Part shown: positions 8,803-16,978 of the stretch, piece by piece
How the letters are laid out: every line of letters begins with the position of its first letter
How positions within the stretch are numbered: position 1 is the stretch's first letter
Assembly (NCBI GenBank): GCA_040757775.1
Contig: JBFLWQ010000005.1
Location: 72,295-136,294 of the forward strand
DNA: 64,000 bases
Reading direction: 5' to 3'
DNA from: Thermodesulfobacteriota bacterium
Lineage (GTDB): Bacteria > Desulfobacterota > UBA8473
Notes under the pieces: generated by a model
What the model was told of the DNA's origin: nothing
Database searches by the model: none
What the model saw: only the letters and a program-made list of their open reading frames with translations
Made by a program: the position numbers and the translations under genes

Positions 8803-9804
8803 ATGCGCAATTTGTATCTATTTTTTATTTCACTCTTAATATCATTCCTTTTTACCCCTTTGACCATAAGGTTGGCTAACATCTGGCAGGTAGTGGATAA
8901 TCCTGGTCAGGTCAAGATTCAAAAAGAGCCTACACCCCGCCTGGGCGGGCTTGCAATATTTTCAGGGGTTTTTCTTTCGCTCTTGTTTTATCTTATCCTG
9001 AAAGAGGGGGAGATTGGTCTTCAAGTATTGGGTGTCATGCTTGGTGCTATGGCAATCTTTCTGGTAGGCTTACTCGATGATATATTTGAGCTTAAACCCT
9101 TACTCAAGTTTTCTGGTCAGCTTTTGGCGGCTTTGATACCAATACTTTTTGGTTTAAGGATGGAAATTGCTGTGTCGCTATGGATATCTGTCCCCCTGAC
9201 CCTGTTTTTTGTCCTGGGAGCTTGTAACGCTTTAAATCTGATAGACGGTTTGGACGGGTTAGCTTCTGGGGTGACTATCCTGGTATCAACCTCCTTTCTC
9301 ACCCTCTTTTTGATACAGGGTAACCCTTTTGGTGCGCTTTTATCTTTAATGGTGATGGGGAGTAACATGGGATTTTTGAGATACAACTTCCATAAGGCTA
9401 AAACCTACATGGGAGATTCAGGGAGCCTGTTTCTGGGTTATATCCTTGCAATACTTGCAATTTTGTGCATAAATAGCTCTCAAAATAGACTGTCCTCCTT
9501 ACTGGCTGCTGTCCTGATTCTGGGGTTGCCTGTCTATGATACCGCCCTAAGCATCCTCCGCCGTTATCTTAACAAGAAGTCAATTTCCGTACCTGATCTG
9601 GGTCATTTTTATAACCGGTTGATGACAGGATACCACCTTTCCCACAGAAAGGCAGTAGGAGTATGCTGGATTATAAGTTCTGTATTTGGTCTTTTGGGGA
9701 TTTTTTCCTATATTTCAACCCTAAGGATCGGTCTGTTTATTCTCCTCTCTGTAGGGATAATATGCACCATTGGAACTTTCAGACTGGGGTTTTTAGAAGA
9801 ATAG
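8803..9804 (+). CDS. WecA/MraY-family polyprenyl-phosphate sugar-1-phosphate transferase
   Basis: A 333-residue polytopic membrane enzyme of the polyprenyl-phosphate N-acetylhexosamine-1-phosphate transferase superfamily. Seen are DNPGQVKIQKEPTPRLGGLA (cytoplasmic loop 1), LLDD with D92-D93, NLIDGLDGLA with D148 and D151, YMGDSGSLFLGY, and GHFYNRLM in the loop that helps select the donor. It links a UDP-activated amino sugar to undecaprenyl phosphate and so starts O-unit or capsule assembly. It lacks the peptide-recognition features of MraY and resembles WecA/TagO/WbpL. It is followed by the aminotransferase and the CapD-type dehydratase, which can make such amino sugars. Confidence 0.88.
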   Translation: MRNLYLFFISLLISFLFTPLTIRLANIWQVVDNPGQVKIQKEPTPRLGGLAIFSGVFLSLLFYLILKEGEIGLQVLGVMLGAMAIFLVGLLDDIFELKPLLKFSGQLLAALIPILFGLRMEIAVSLWISVPLTLFFVLGACNALNLIDGLDGLASGVTILVSTSFLTLFLIQGNPFGALLSLMVMGSNMGFLRYNFHKAKTYMGDSGSLFLGYILAILAILCINSSQNRLSSLLAAVLILGLPVYDTALSILRRYLNKKSISVPDLGHFYNRLMTGYHLSHRKAVGVCWIISSVFGLLGIFSYISTLRIGLFILLSVGIICTIGTFRLGFLEE

Positions 9805-9848
9805 ATGTGTTATAACAAAGGAGGGAGTTTAAAGAGGGAACTTTTATT

Positions 9849-11072
9849 ATGAGTAAGCTTGCCATTGATGGGGGAGTTCCTGTAAGAAGCAAGCCCTTCC
9901 CCCCCTGGCCTTATTTTTCTGAAGATGAAATCGGGGCAGTAACCAGGGTGCTTAAATCCGGGAAGGTCAATTACTGGACCGGGGAGGAAGGACATCTTTT
10001 TGAAAAGGAGTTTGCTGAATCTGTTGGTTGTAACTATGGGGTGACAGTTGCCAATGGATCGGTAGCCCTGGAGCTTGCCCTTATGGCATTGGGTATTGGT
10101 CATGGAGATGAAGTAGTTGTTACCCCCAGAACCTTTATCGCCTCGGCAAGCTGTATTGTAATCAGAGGGGCGAGGCCGGTCTTTGCCGATGTTGATTTGA
10201 ATAGCGGAAATATAAATGCAGAGACTATAAATGCAGTTTTAACACCTAAGACAAAAGCCATTATCTGTGTGCATCTAGCTGGCTGGCCCTGCGATATGGG
10301 CCCGATTATGGATCTGGCAAAAAAAAAGGGGCTTTTCGTCATCGAGGATTGTGCCCAGGCGCACGGTGCTAAATATAGAGGAAGACCTGTCGGAAGCTTT
10401 GGACATATTGCTTGTTTTTCCTTCTGCCAGGACAAGATACTGACTACAGGTGGTGAGGGCGGGATGCTCCTTACCAACGATGAAGCCGTATTTAAGAAGG
10501 CATGGAGCTATAAGGACCATGGAAAGAGTTTTGATGCGGTATATCCGCCTCTGGCGGATTCATCCAAAGCTTGCTGGCTTCACGAAAGCATCGGGACAAA
10601 CTTAAGGCTTACCGAGATGCAATCGGCTATCGGAAGGGTGGTCTTGAAGAAATTGCCCCACTGGGTAAAGCTCCGACGAAGGAATGCCGAAATATTAGAA
10701 GAGGGAGTCAAAGAATATTTTGCCTTAAGGGTTGCCATACCATCTGAAGACGTTTATAATTCATATTACAGATATTCTTCGTATATCCGCCCTGAGAGGT
10801 TAAATCCCGGTTGGGACAGGGACCGAATCGTAGCGGCTATCAATGCCGAGGGGATTCCGTCTTTTTCCTGGAACTGCTCCGAGGTATATCTGGAAAAGGC
10901 ATTTAATAACAGTCAAAAGTTAAAAGTCAAAAGTCAAAAGAGGTTGCCCAATGCGAAGGAGCTGGGGGAGACATCCCTTATATTTCTGGTGCATCCTACT
11001 TTGGCGGAAGAGGATATGGAAGATGTGCTCAAGGCGATAGATAAGGTGATGAGGGTAACGAGTCACAAGTAA
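9849..11072 (+). CDS. DegT/DnrJ/EryC1 PLP-dependent sugar aminotransferase
   Basis: A 407-residue type I PLP enzyme. The cofactor lysine is K196 in SFCQDKILTTGGEGGML, and D167 in VIEDCAQAHGA holds the pyridine nitrogen. ANGSVALELAL binds the phosphate. It transaminates a nucleotide-linked 4- or 3-keto sugar, which fits the CapD-like dehydratase next door. Two repeats lie in frame: the palindrome CCGCCTCTGGCGG (10545-10557, encoding PPLA) and four GTCAAAA-like heptamers (10912-10940, encoding SQKLKVKSQ). A third heptamer array (11055-11096) contains the stop codon. The enzyme otherwise appears intact. SD-like AGAGGGA precedes ATG 9849. Confidence 0.88.
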   Translation: MSKLAIDGGVPVRSKPFPPWPYFSEDEIGAVTRVLKSGKVNYWTGEEGHLFEKEFAESVGCNYGVTVANGSVALELALMALGIGHGDEVVVTPRTFIASASCIVIRGARPVFADVDLNSGNINAETINAVLTPKTKAIICVHLAGWPCDMGPIMDLAKKKGLFVIEDCAQAHGAKYRGRPVGSFGHIACFSFCQDKILTTGGEGGMLLTNDEAVFKKAWSYKDHGKSFDAVYPPLADSSKACWLHESIGTNLRLTEMQSAIGRVVLKKLPHWVKLRRRNAEILEEGVKEYFALRVAIPSEDVYNSYYRYSSYIRPERLNPGWDRDRIVAAINAEGIPSFSWNCSEVYLEKAFNNSQKLKVKSQKRLPNAKELGETSLIFLVHPTLAEEDMEDVLKAIDKVMRVTSHK

Positions 11073-11096
11073 CGAGTGACGAGTAACTCGTCACTA
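11055..11096. repeat. Degenerate heptamer tandem repeat (GTAACGA/GTCACAA type)
   Basis: Six consecutive 7-base units (GTAACGA, GTCACAA, GTAACGA, GTGACGA, GTAACTC, GTCACTA) run across the last codons and stop of the aminotransferase gene into the spacer. Similar arrays are at 10912, 15831, 16203, 17768 and 22153. Confidence 0.75.
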
Positions 11097-11115
11097 GCTA
11101 GGGATAATATATTTC

Positions 11116-13011
11116 ATGTATAATCTAACTCCCTTATTTAAAACCCTTTTCAAGAAGACAGTCCTGAAAAGGTTTTTATTCTTTTTGATTTCAGACGCCA
11201 TTCTTTTTAGTATGGCTCTTTATCTTTCCTTTTACCTTCGCTTTGAGGGTATTATACCCGATCGTTATCTGGTTCATTTTTATATCTCCCTCCCCCTGTT
11301 TATAAGCATCAAGATGCTGGTCTTCTACTTTTTTCAGATCTACCGATTTACGTGGTCATATATAGGTCTCTACGAACTCATAAAGGTGTTTATGGCTCAA
11401 ACTCTGAGCTTATTACTTATCTCAGCCTCCATCTTGTTTTTTGCTTATGGAGAGCCTTTACTGGGCTTCCCACGCTCGATATTTTTAATAGATTATGCCT
11501 TTTCACTGATCATGGTTGAGGTCTTGAGGGCCTCAAAGAGGGCTTATATTTATGTCAGGAGAGGCTCTGTAGCCGGGCGGAGCAGGACCCTGATAATTGG
11601 GGCGGGAGATGCAGGGGTACAGATTGTAAGGGAGATGAAGACAGCAAAAGATTCTCCGTATTTGCCGGTGGCCTTTATAGATGACGATCCGTCAAAAAAA
11701 AGGGTCTCTATACAAGGCGTAGAGGTAGCGGGGATGAGGATGGATATTACACGAATTTCAAAAAAGTTGGACATAGAATTGGCTGTAATTGCTATGCCTT
11801 CAGCCTCCCCTATGGAGATCAGGGATATTGTATCTTACCTTTATAAAGCAGGAATAAATGAGATTCGTGTTATACCAGGTACTAAAGAAATTATATCCAG
11901 GGATATCAGCATTCTGGATATAAAAAAGATTGAGGTGGAAGATTTACTGGGTCGGGAGCCTGTAGAGATTGAATACGCTGAAGTTGAAAGGAATTTAAAG
12001 GGCAAGCGGATTTTAGTAACGGGGGCAGGAGGCTCCATTGGCTCGGAACTTGTGAGACAGATTTCCCTGTTTGACCCCAAACTGCTGGTTATTTTAGACT
12101 GTAACGAGACGGCCCTTTTTCATATCAGCCGGGAGATAAAAGAACATTATCAGCATCTTTCTGTTTATCCTGTGCTGGGAGACATTCTGGATAAAGAAAA
12201 GATGGGTGTTGTTTTCAGGAATTTTGCCCCTCAGATAGTGTTTCATGCCGCTGCTTATAAGCATGTGCCTATTGTAGAGGATTTTCCTGAAGAGGCTGTC
12301 AGGGTGAACATCCTGGGCACGGAGATTCTGGCTAAGCTCTCCTATCAATATGGGGTAGAGAAATTCGTATTCATCTCTACGGATAAGGTTGTTAATCCGA
12401 CAAGCGTTATGGGTGCCAGTAAGAGGGTGGCCGAGATGATGATAACATACATTGACCAGCAACAGACAACTCACTTTATGGCTGTAAGGTTTGGAAATGT
12501 ATTGGGAAGCCGGGGTAGCGTTATCCCTCTGTTTCAGGAACAGATTCGGCAGGGTGGCCCATTGACCATCACCCACCCCGAGATGAAGCGCTATTTTATG
12601 ACGATAGCTGAGGCGGTTATTTTAGTCTTACAGGCCGGTACCATGGGAAAGGGTGGGGAGGTCTTTGTGCTGGATATGGGTGAACCGGTAAAGATATATG
12701 ATATAGCCTGTGAACTGATAAGGCTTTCTGGTCTGGAGCCTGAGAAGGATATCCCTATTGTCTTTAGCGGGATTAGGCCCGGAGAGAAGCTTTTTGAGGA
12801 GCTTTTGACCGCAGAGGAGGGGGTTGAGCCTACTGAACATCCAAAGATCTTCAAGGCCAGAATTAAAGAACCCTTTTCACAGGAATTTTTATTCAGGAAA
12901 ATCGAAGAGCTGGAAAACTTTGCGCGACTTCAGGACACACCTTCCATAATCACCACCTTAAAGGAAATTATTCCCACATATACGCCTAATCGTCTTAGTA
13001 AGTTAAGTTGA
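11116..13011 (+). CDS. Membrane-bound nucleotide-sugar 4,6-dehydratase, CapD/WbpM family
   Basis: A 631-residue full-length CapD/WbpM-type protein. Four N-terminal membrane helices (about residues 20-130) precede a CoA-binding-like Rossmann domain with LIIGAGDAGVQIV. The catalytic short-chain dehydrogenase domain starts near residue 298 with VTGAGGSIGSELVRQ. The catalytic triad is of the SMK kind, in STDKVVNPTSVMGASKR (S421 or T422, M432, K436), as known for WbpM/PglF/FlaA1 UDP-GlcNAc 4,6-dehydratases. It forms a UDP-4-keto-6-deoxy sugar that the adjacent DegT enzyme could aminate and the acetyltransferase at 2815 could acetylate, giving a bacillosamine- or QuiNAc-like unit (inference). Confidence 0.9.
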   Translation: MYNLTPLFKTLFKKTVLKRFLFFLISDAILFSMALYLSFYLRFEGIIPDRYLVHFYISLPLFISIKMLVFYFFQIYRFTWSYIGLYELIKVFMAQTLSLLLISASILFFAYGEPLLGFPRSIFLIDYAFSLIMVEVLRASKRAYIYVRRGSVAGRSRTLIIGAGDAGVQIVREMKTAKDSPYLPVAFIDDDPSKKRVSIQGVEVAGMRMDITRISKKLDIELAVIAMPSASPMEIRDIVSYLYKAGINEIRVIPGTKEIISRDISILDIKKIEVEDLLGREPVEIEYAEVERNLKGKRILVTGAGGSIGSELVRQISLFDPKLLVILDCNETALFHISREIKEHYQHLSVYPVLGDILDKEKMGVVFRNFAPQIVFHAAAYKHVPIVEDFPEEAVRVNILGTEILAKLSYQYGVEKFVFISTDKVVNPTSVMGASKRVAEMMITYIDQQQTTHFMAVRFGNVLGSRGSVIPLFQEQIRQGGPLTITHPEMKRYFMTIAEAVILVLQAGTMGKGGEVFVLDMGEPVKIYDIACELIRLSGLEPEKDIPIVFSGIRPGEKLFEELLTAEEGVEPTEHPKIFKARIKEPFSQEFLFRKIEELENFARLQDTPSIITTLKEIIPTYTPNRLSKLS

Positions 13012-13040
13012 CAGAAACGAAATTTTGCTAAGGCATTGAA

Positions 13041-14027
13041 GTGATAATGGTGTCGAGTCCTTGTATTAAAAAGGCAACATTAATAGTTTTTGCACTTGTA
13101 TTTCTCATCCTGTGTAATAAAGGATGGGGTAGGATAGTTATCGTAGATGTGGATGATAAGAGTATAGAAGAGCTGGGGATGTGGCCCTGGACAAGGGATA
13201 TACATGGCAGGTTAATAGATGTCTTGAACCAGTATGGTACGAAAGCTATAATCTTTGACATCATATTTTCTGAGCCTGATTCCAGGTATCCTGAAAAGGA
13301 TCAGGTTTTAATAGATGCAGTGAAGAAAAGCCAGAATATCTTTTTTGCATCGGTCTTTTATCCTCTAACTGAAGGGAAACCTCGAGTCATTGAAAGGATG
13401 AATCTGCTTGACAGATTCAAAATATCTTATCAAAAGACAATATCAGAAGATATACGATATATCAGAGGTGCCCTTCTCCCCATTGAAGGACTGTCTGTCC
13501 ATGCAAAAGGAGTGGGATTTGTAAATGTGTTTCCTGATGAAGAGGTGAAGTCTGTCCATGGCAAGGGGATGATAAGCATACCCCAAAGGGGGATGGTAAC
13601 GCAATTTCCACTTCTGATGATGTACAGAGGAAAAGCATATCCTTCTCTGCCTCTTTTGGTAGCATTGGATTATCTCAACCTTAAGCTGAATGCAATAAGG
13701 ATAAAGCCTGATAGTTACCTTCAGATAAATAACTTGCGGATACCGATTGATAGTAAAGGAGACTTTAAACTCAGATTTTCTACCCCTTATACCAGATTTA
13801 GCCACCACTCTTATATAGATGTCTTAAAAAGAAAGGATAATACCCTGCCCCGTATTCTTAAAGATGCCCTGGTTATCGTGAGTTACAATGCGACAGGGTT
13901 ATCTGACTTTAAGGTTACCCCGGTTTCCAGCTACTTTCCGGGCTCAGAGCTTATAGCTACTGCCATCGACAACATTGTTTTATTAGGACGTGCACATTTT
14001 GAAAAAAACCAGTTGCCTTTTAGGTAA
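13041..14027 (+). CDS. CHASE2 sensor-domain protein lacking output domain
   Basis: A 328-residue protein with one N-terminal hydrophobic segment followed by a CHASE2 extracytoplasmic domain: VIVDVDDKSIEELGMWPWTR, FDIIFSEPD, and VIVSYNATGLSDFKVTP near the end. CHASE2 is normally followed by three membrane helices and a cyclase, GGDEF or kinase module. Here the frame stops at NIVLLGRAHFEKNQLPFR, exactly where the membrane helices should begin, and an octamer repeat (14040-14076) follows the stop. It is probably a truncated receptor, or a periplasmic CHASE2-only protein. GTG 13041 or ATG 13047 could be the start. Confidence 0.7.
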   Translation: MIMVSSPCIKKATLIVFALVFLILCNKGWGRIVIVDVDDKSIEELGMWPWTRDIHGRLIDVLNQYGTKAIIFDIIFSEPDSRYPEKDQVLIDAVKKSQNIFFASVFYPLTEGKPRVIERMNLLDRFKISYQKTISEDIRYIRGALLPIEGLSVHAKGVGFVNVFPDEEVKSVHGKGMISIPQRGMVTQFPLLMMYRGKAYPSLPLLVALDYLNLKLNAIRIKPDSYLQINNLRIPIDSKGDFKLRFSTPYTRFSHHSYIDVLKRKDNTLPRILKDALVIVSYNATGLSDFKVTPVSSYFPGSELIATAIDNIVLLGRAHFEKNQLPFR

Positions 14028-14084
14028 CTAATTACTTACTTGAATCCTCGAATCCTTCACCCCTTGAATCCTTTATAAGATACA

Positions 14085-15206
14085 ATGAAAAGTTTATTGA
14101 TTATTTTCCTCTCGTGTATATTGTTGTTCTTTTCAGGTTGTAGCCAGAAGCCACCAGATACAGATACCCTGATATCCGAGCTCAAAAGTAAAAGTACCAG
14201 CAAAAGGGTTAGAGCTATAAAGTTATTGAGCACCCGAAAAGACAGGAAAGTGATTGAGCCAATGGTGGAGGCATTGGGCGACGAAGATGAAATGGTCAGG
14301 ATCTTTGCGGCAAAGGGGTTGGGTAATTTTAAAGACGGAAGGATTTTAAGCCCTTTAATTAAGGCATTAGAAGACGAAGATGAATGGGTCAGGATGTTTG
14401 CAGCGAACTCGCTGGGGACAGTGAATGATGAGAGTACGATAAAGCCTTTGTTGAAGGCATTTAAAAGGGATAAGGGAGGGGTGATTGATTATGCTGCTTT
14501 AGCAATACGATACCCCGGAAACAAGAAGGCAATCAAAGCAATACATGATATAAAAGATAGTAAGGGTGAGACAGAAAAGATTTTAGCTGAAGATGCGTTA
14601 GCCTTTTCTAATACCCTGAAAGGGGAAAAGAACCTGAATGAATTCCTGATTCATTCATTGAATAACAGAGATATTAAGGTTAGAAAATTGTCTGTCCTCG
14701 CCTGTAGTCTGATTAGAGATAACAGGGTTGTAGAGCCTTTGATAAGCTTCCTTAGAGATAAAAATGAAGAAATTAGAAGATTTTCTGCAAATGCCCTTGC
14801 TTATTTAGGGGATAAGAGGGCTGTTATTCCCTTGATCGACAGTTTAAGAGATAGAGATAAGGATGTTCGTAAAGCCTCTGCGTTTGCCCTGGGATTCTTA
14901 GGAGACGAAAGTGCTCTAAAACCGTTAATTAAAATAGTACAGAGGGAAGATGATGAAGATGTGAAGGCTTTTGCCGCCCTGGCACTGGGTTTTCTGGGTA
15001 GCAAGAAGGCATTAAAACCACTTATTAAAGCTTTGAATGACCCAAGAGTCTGGGTTAGAGCCTTTACCGCTGAATCTCTCGGCAGATTAAGGGACAGAAA
15101 GGCTATAAAGAAATTAGAATTGATGTTGAATAAAGGGGAGGAAGAAAGGGAGGTAAGAAAGAGGGTAGAATGGGCGATTGTACAGATCCAAAAATACGGA
15201 AATTGA
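14085..15206 (+). CDS. HEAT/PBS-lyase repeat lipoprotein
   Basis: A 373-residue predicted lipoprotein: the signal peptide ends in the lipobox FSGC (Cys at about residue 19). It is followed by about ten HEAT-like (PBS lyase) repeats of ~31 residues, with units of the form VIPLIDSLRDRDKDVRKASA and ALKPLIKALNDPRVWVRAFTA. Such repeats build a curved alpha-solenoid for protein binding. Location at the outer or inner membrane follows from lipidation; no Asp is obvious at +2 (Ser-Gln follow the Cys), so outer-membrane sorting is plausible. Being inside the polysaccharide locus, it may scaffold assembly or export proteins (inference). Confidence 0.82.
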   Translation: MKSLLIIFLSCILLFFSGCSQKPPDTDTLISELKSKSTSKRVRAIKLLSTRKDRKVIEPMVEALGDEDEMVRIFAAKGLGNFKDGRILSPLIKALEDEDEWVRMFAANSLGTVNDESTIKPLLKAFKRDKGGVIDYAALAIRYPGNKKAIKAIHDIKDSKGETEKILAEDALAFSNTLKGEKNLNEFLIHSLNNRDIKVRKLSVLACSLIRDNRVVEPLISFLRDKNEEIRRFSANALAYLGDKRAVIPLIDSLRDRDKDVRKASAFALGFLGDESALKPLIKIVQREDDEDVKAFAALALGFLGSKKALKPLIKALNDPRVWVRAFTAESLGRLRDRKAIKKLELMLNKGEEEREVRKRVEWAIVQIQKYGN

Positions 15207-15211
15207 TCAGA

Positions 15212-15401
15212 GAGCTTTAAAGAAGTACCCTTTCGCTTCAGCATACATTTTTTGACCCATCTAAGCTCACTCCTTTGAAAATTCACAAACTCCCCGCCTC
15301 TGGCGAGTCAAACATGTGAATTTTCTACATTCCGCTCGCTAAGAAGGGTTCCCCAAAAAATCTATGAATTCGCTCTCAGGTGACTTCTTCAAAGCTATTG
15401 C
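15212..15401. repeat. Long imperfect palindrome (about 190 bp)
   Basis: Nested arms pair across the whole spacer. AGCTTTAAAGAAGT (15213-15226) matches the reverse complement of ACTTCTTCAAAGCT near 15387-15400 with one mismatch. CATACATTTTTT (15242) pairs with AAAAAATCTATG (15355). GAAAATTCAC (15277-15286) pairs perfectly with GTGAATTTTC (15316-15325). The tip is the CGCCTCTGGCG hairpin seen elsewhere in the window. It may be a miniature mobile element or a large RNA hairpin between the HEAT gene and the next operon. Confidence 0.6.
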
Positions 15402-15440
15402 TAGGTTGTGTAAAGGTCTAAATCAAAAGAGGTTAAATAA

Positions 15441-16964
15441 ATGGCTCCAAATCTTAAGGTATTTGACAGGATTATAGAAGGCGGCTTGATTTTCATAATT
15501 GTATTTACCCCTCTTGCCTTTGGAGCAGTGCATGTCGCTACTTACACTGTAATGGAACTTACTGTTATCTTCCTGATTGTATTGTGGGTTCTGAAATTAT
15601 TCCTTGTAAATCAGAAAGTAGCGGAGAGGAAAATCGAGATTCGCTACTCATTGCTTTTGCCATTCTTTCTTTTTATTGTTTTAATCCTGTTTCAGATGCT
15701 TCCCTTACCACCGTCAGTAATTAAATACCTGTCGCCGAACACCTATAAGCTATACGAACAGACCCTTCCCAGCTGGCATTCCTCAATTAACTCAAACTTT
15801 ATAAACTCAGATAACTCAACAAACCGTGAAGTTGCAAGTTGCAAGTCGCAAGTCGCGATTCAAAATTGGATGCCAATCTCTATCTATAAACACACTACTA
15901 AGGCAGAACTATTTAAGATATTGGCATACATTGGGGTCTTTTTCTTGATAATCAATAATCTGGTAACAGAGGAACAGATAAAACGACTTGTTGTTGCTAT
16001 AATAATAATGGGATCCATTATAGCCTTTTTGGGAATCATTCAGATGGCAAGCGGGACAGACAAAATATATTGGTTCTGGCAATCTGTATATTGGAAAGGA
16101 AAACCTCCTGGTTTTTTTGGGACATATGTCAATAGAAATCACTTCGCTGGATATATGGAGATGGTAATCCCTTTAGCCATCGGCTTTCTGATTTCCTATC
16201 TTCCGGTTTCCAGTTTCCAGGGTGGTAGTTGGAGGGCTAGGATTGCTTCCCTTGAATCCCGAATCTCGAAGAACATTCTTTTTATATTTGTTATAGTTCT
16301 CATGATTGCTGCCTTATTCTTGTCTCTTTCTCGTGGTGGAATTATATGTTTTTTGTTATCCATACTCTTTTTGGTAAATTTCCTTTTGTTTTATCACAGG
16401 CGAAGAAAGAGGAGCACCGCAGTTTTTCTCATTTCCATTTTTATTGTTTCTGCCTTATTTTTGGTTTGGGTGGGTATTAGCCCGCTATTAGACAGGCTGG
16501 CTAGTCTGAGGGAGCCTGATAAAGTCAGCCCTCTGAGACCGGTAGTCTATAAGGATACTATCAATATAGTTAGTGATTTCCCATTAGTTGGGACAGGCTT
16601 GGGTACTTTTGAATATATCTATCCTCGGTATAAAACAGTAAAAACCAATCTCTTTTTCGAGCATACTCATAATGATTATTTAGAGCTGCTTTCAGATACA
16701 GGCATTTCAGGGACACTCTTTCTTGTTGGAGGGGTTCTGCTTTTCCTTATTGTAATTATGAAGAGATGGGCAAAGAGAAGGAACCCTTTTGTGGTAGGCA
16801 TGGCACTAGGTGGGACAACAGGGATTCTATCCATCCTGTTTCACAGCACAGTGGACTTCAATATGCATATTCCGGCAAATGCAATGCTGTTTTTCATCAT
16901 ACTTGCGCTGAGTTATGCTGCCGTTCACATGAGGAGTCATCATAGAGAGACTCTCAGGCACTGA
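15441..16964 (+). CDS. O-antigen ligase/polymerase family membrane protein (Wzy_C)
   Basis: A 507-residue polytopic protein with about ten membrane helices. The Wzy_C core is recognisable from GTYVNRNHFAGYMEMVIPLA, LSLSRGG and DFPLVGTGLGTFEYIYPRY, followed by EHTHNDYLELLSDTGISG (functional His and Arg-rich periplasmic loops). It polymerises or ligates lipid-linked glycan on the periplasmic side. The large periplasmic loop before residue 150 contains a heptamer array (15831-15856, GTTGCAA/GTCGCAA) coding for SCKSQ, so this loop tolerates repeat expansion. AGAGG at 15429-15433 supports ATG 15441. It is the second such enzyme in the window after the one at the left edge. Confidence 0.83.
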   Translation: MAPNLKVFDRIIEGGLIFIIVFTPLAFGAVHVATYTVMELTVIFLIVLWVLKLFLVNQKVAERKIEIRYSLLLPFFLFIVLILFQMLPLPPSVIKYLSPNTYKLYEQTLPSWHSSINSNFINSDNSTNREVASCKSQVAIQNWMPISIYKHTTKAELFKILAYIGVFFLIINNLVTEEQIKRLVVAIIIMGSIIAFLGIIQMASGTDKIYWFWQSVYWKGKPPGFFGTYVNRNHFAGYMEMVIPLAIGFLISYLPVSSFQGGSWRARIASLESRISKNILFIFVIVLMIAALFLSLSRGGIICFLLSILFLVNFLLFYHRRRKRSTAVFLISIFIVSALFLVWVGISPLLDRLASLREPDKVSPLRPVVYKDTINIVSDFPLVGTGLGTFEYIYPRYKTVKTNLFFEHTHNDYLELLSDTGISGTLFLVGGVLLFLIVIMKRWAKRRNPFVVGMALGGTTGILSILFHSTVDFNMHIPANAMLFFIILALSYAAVHMRSHHRETLRH

Positions 16965-16978
16965 GGGGATTTTAAAAT

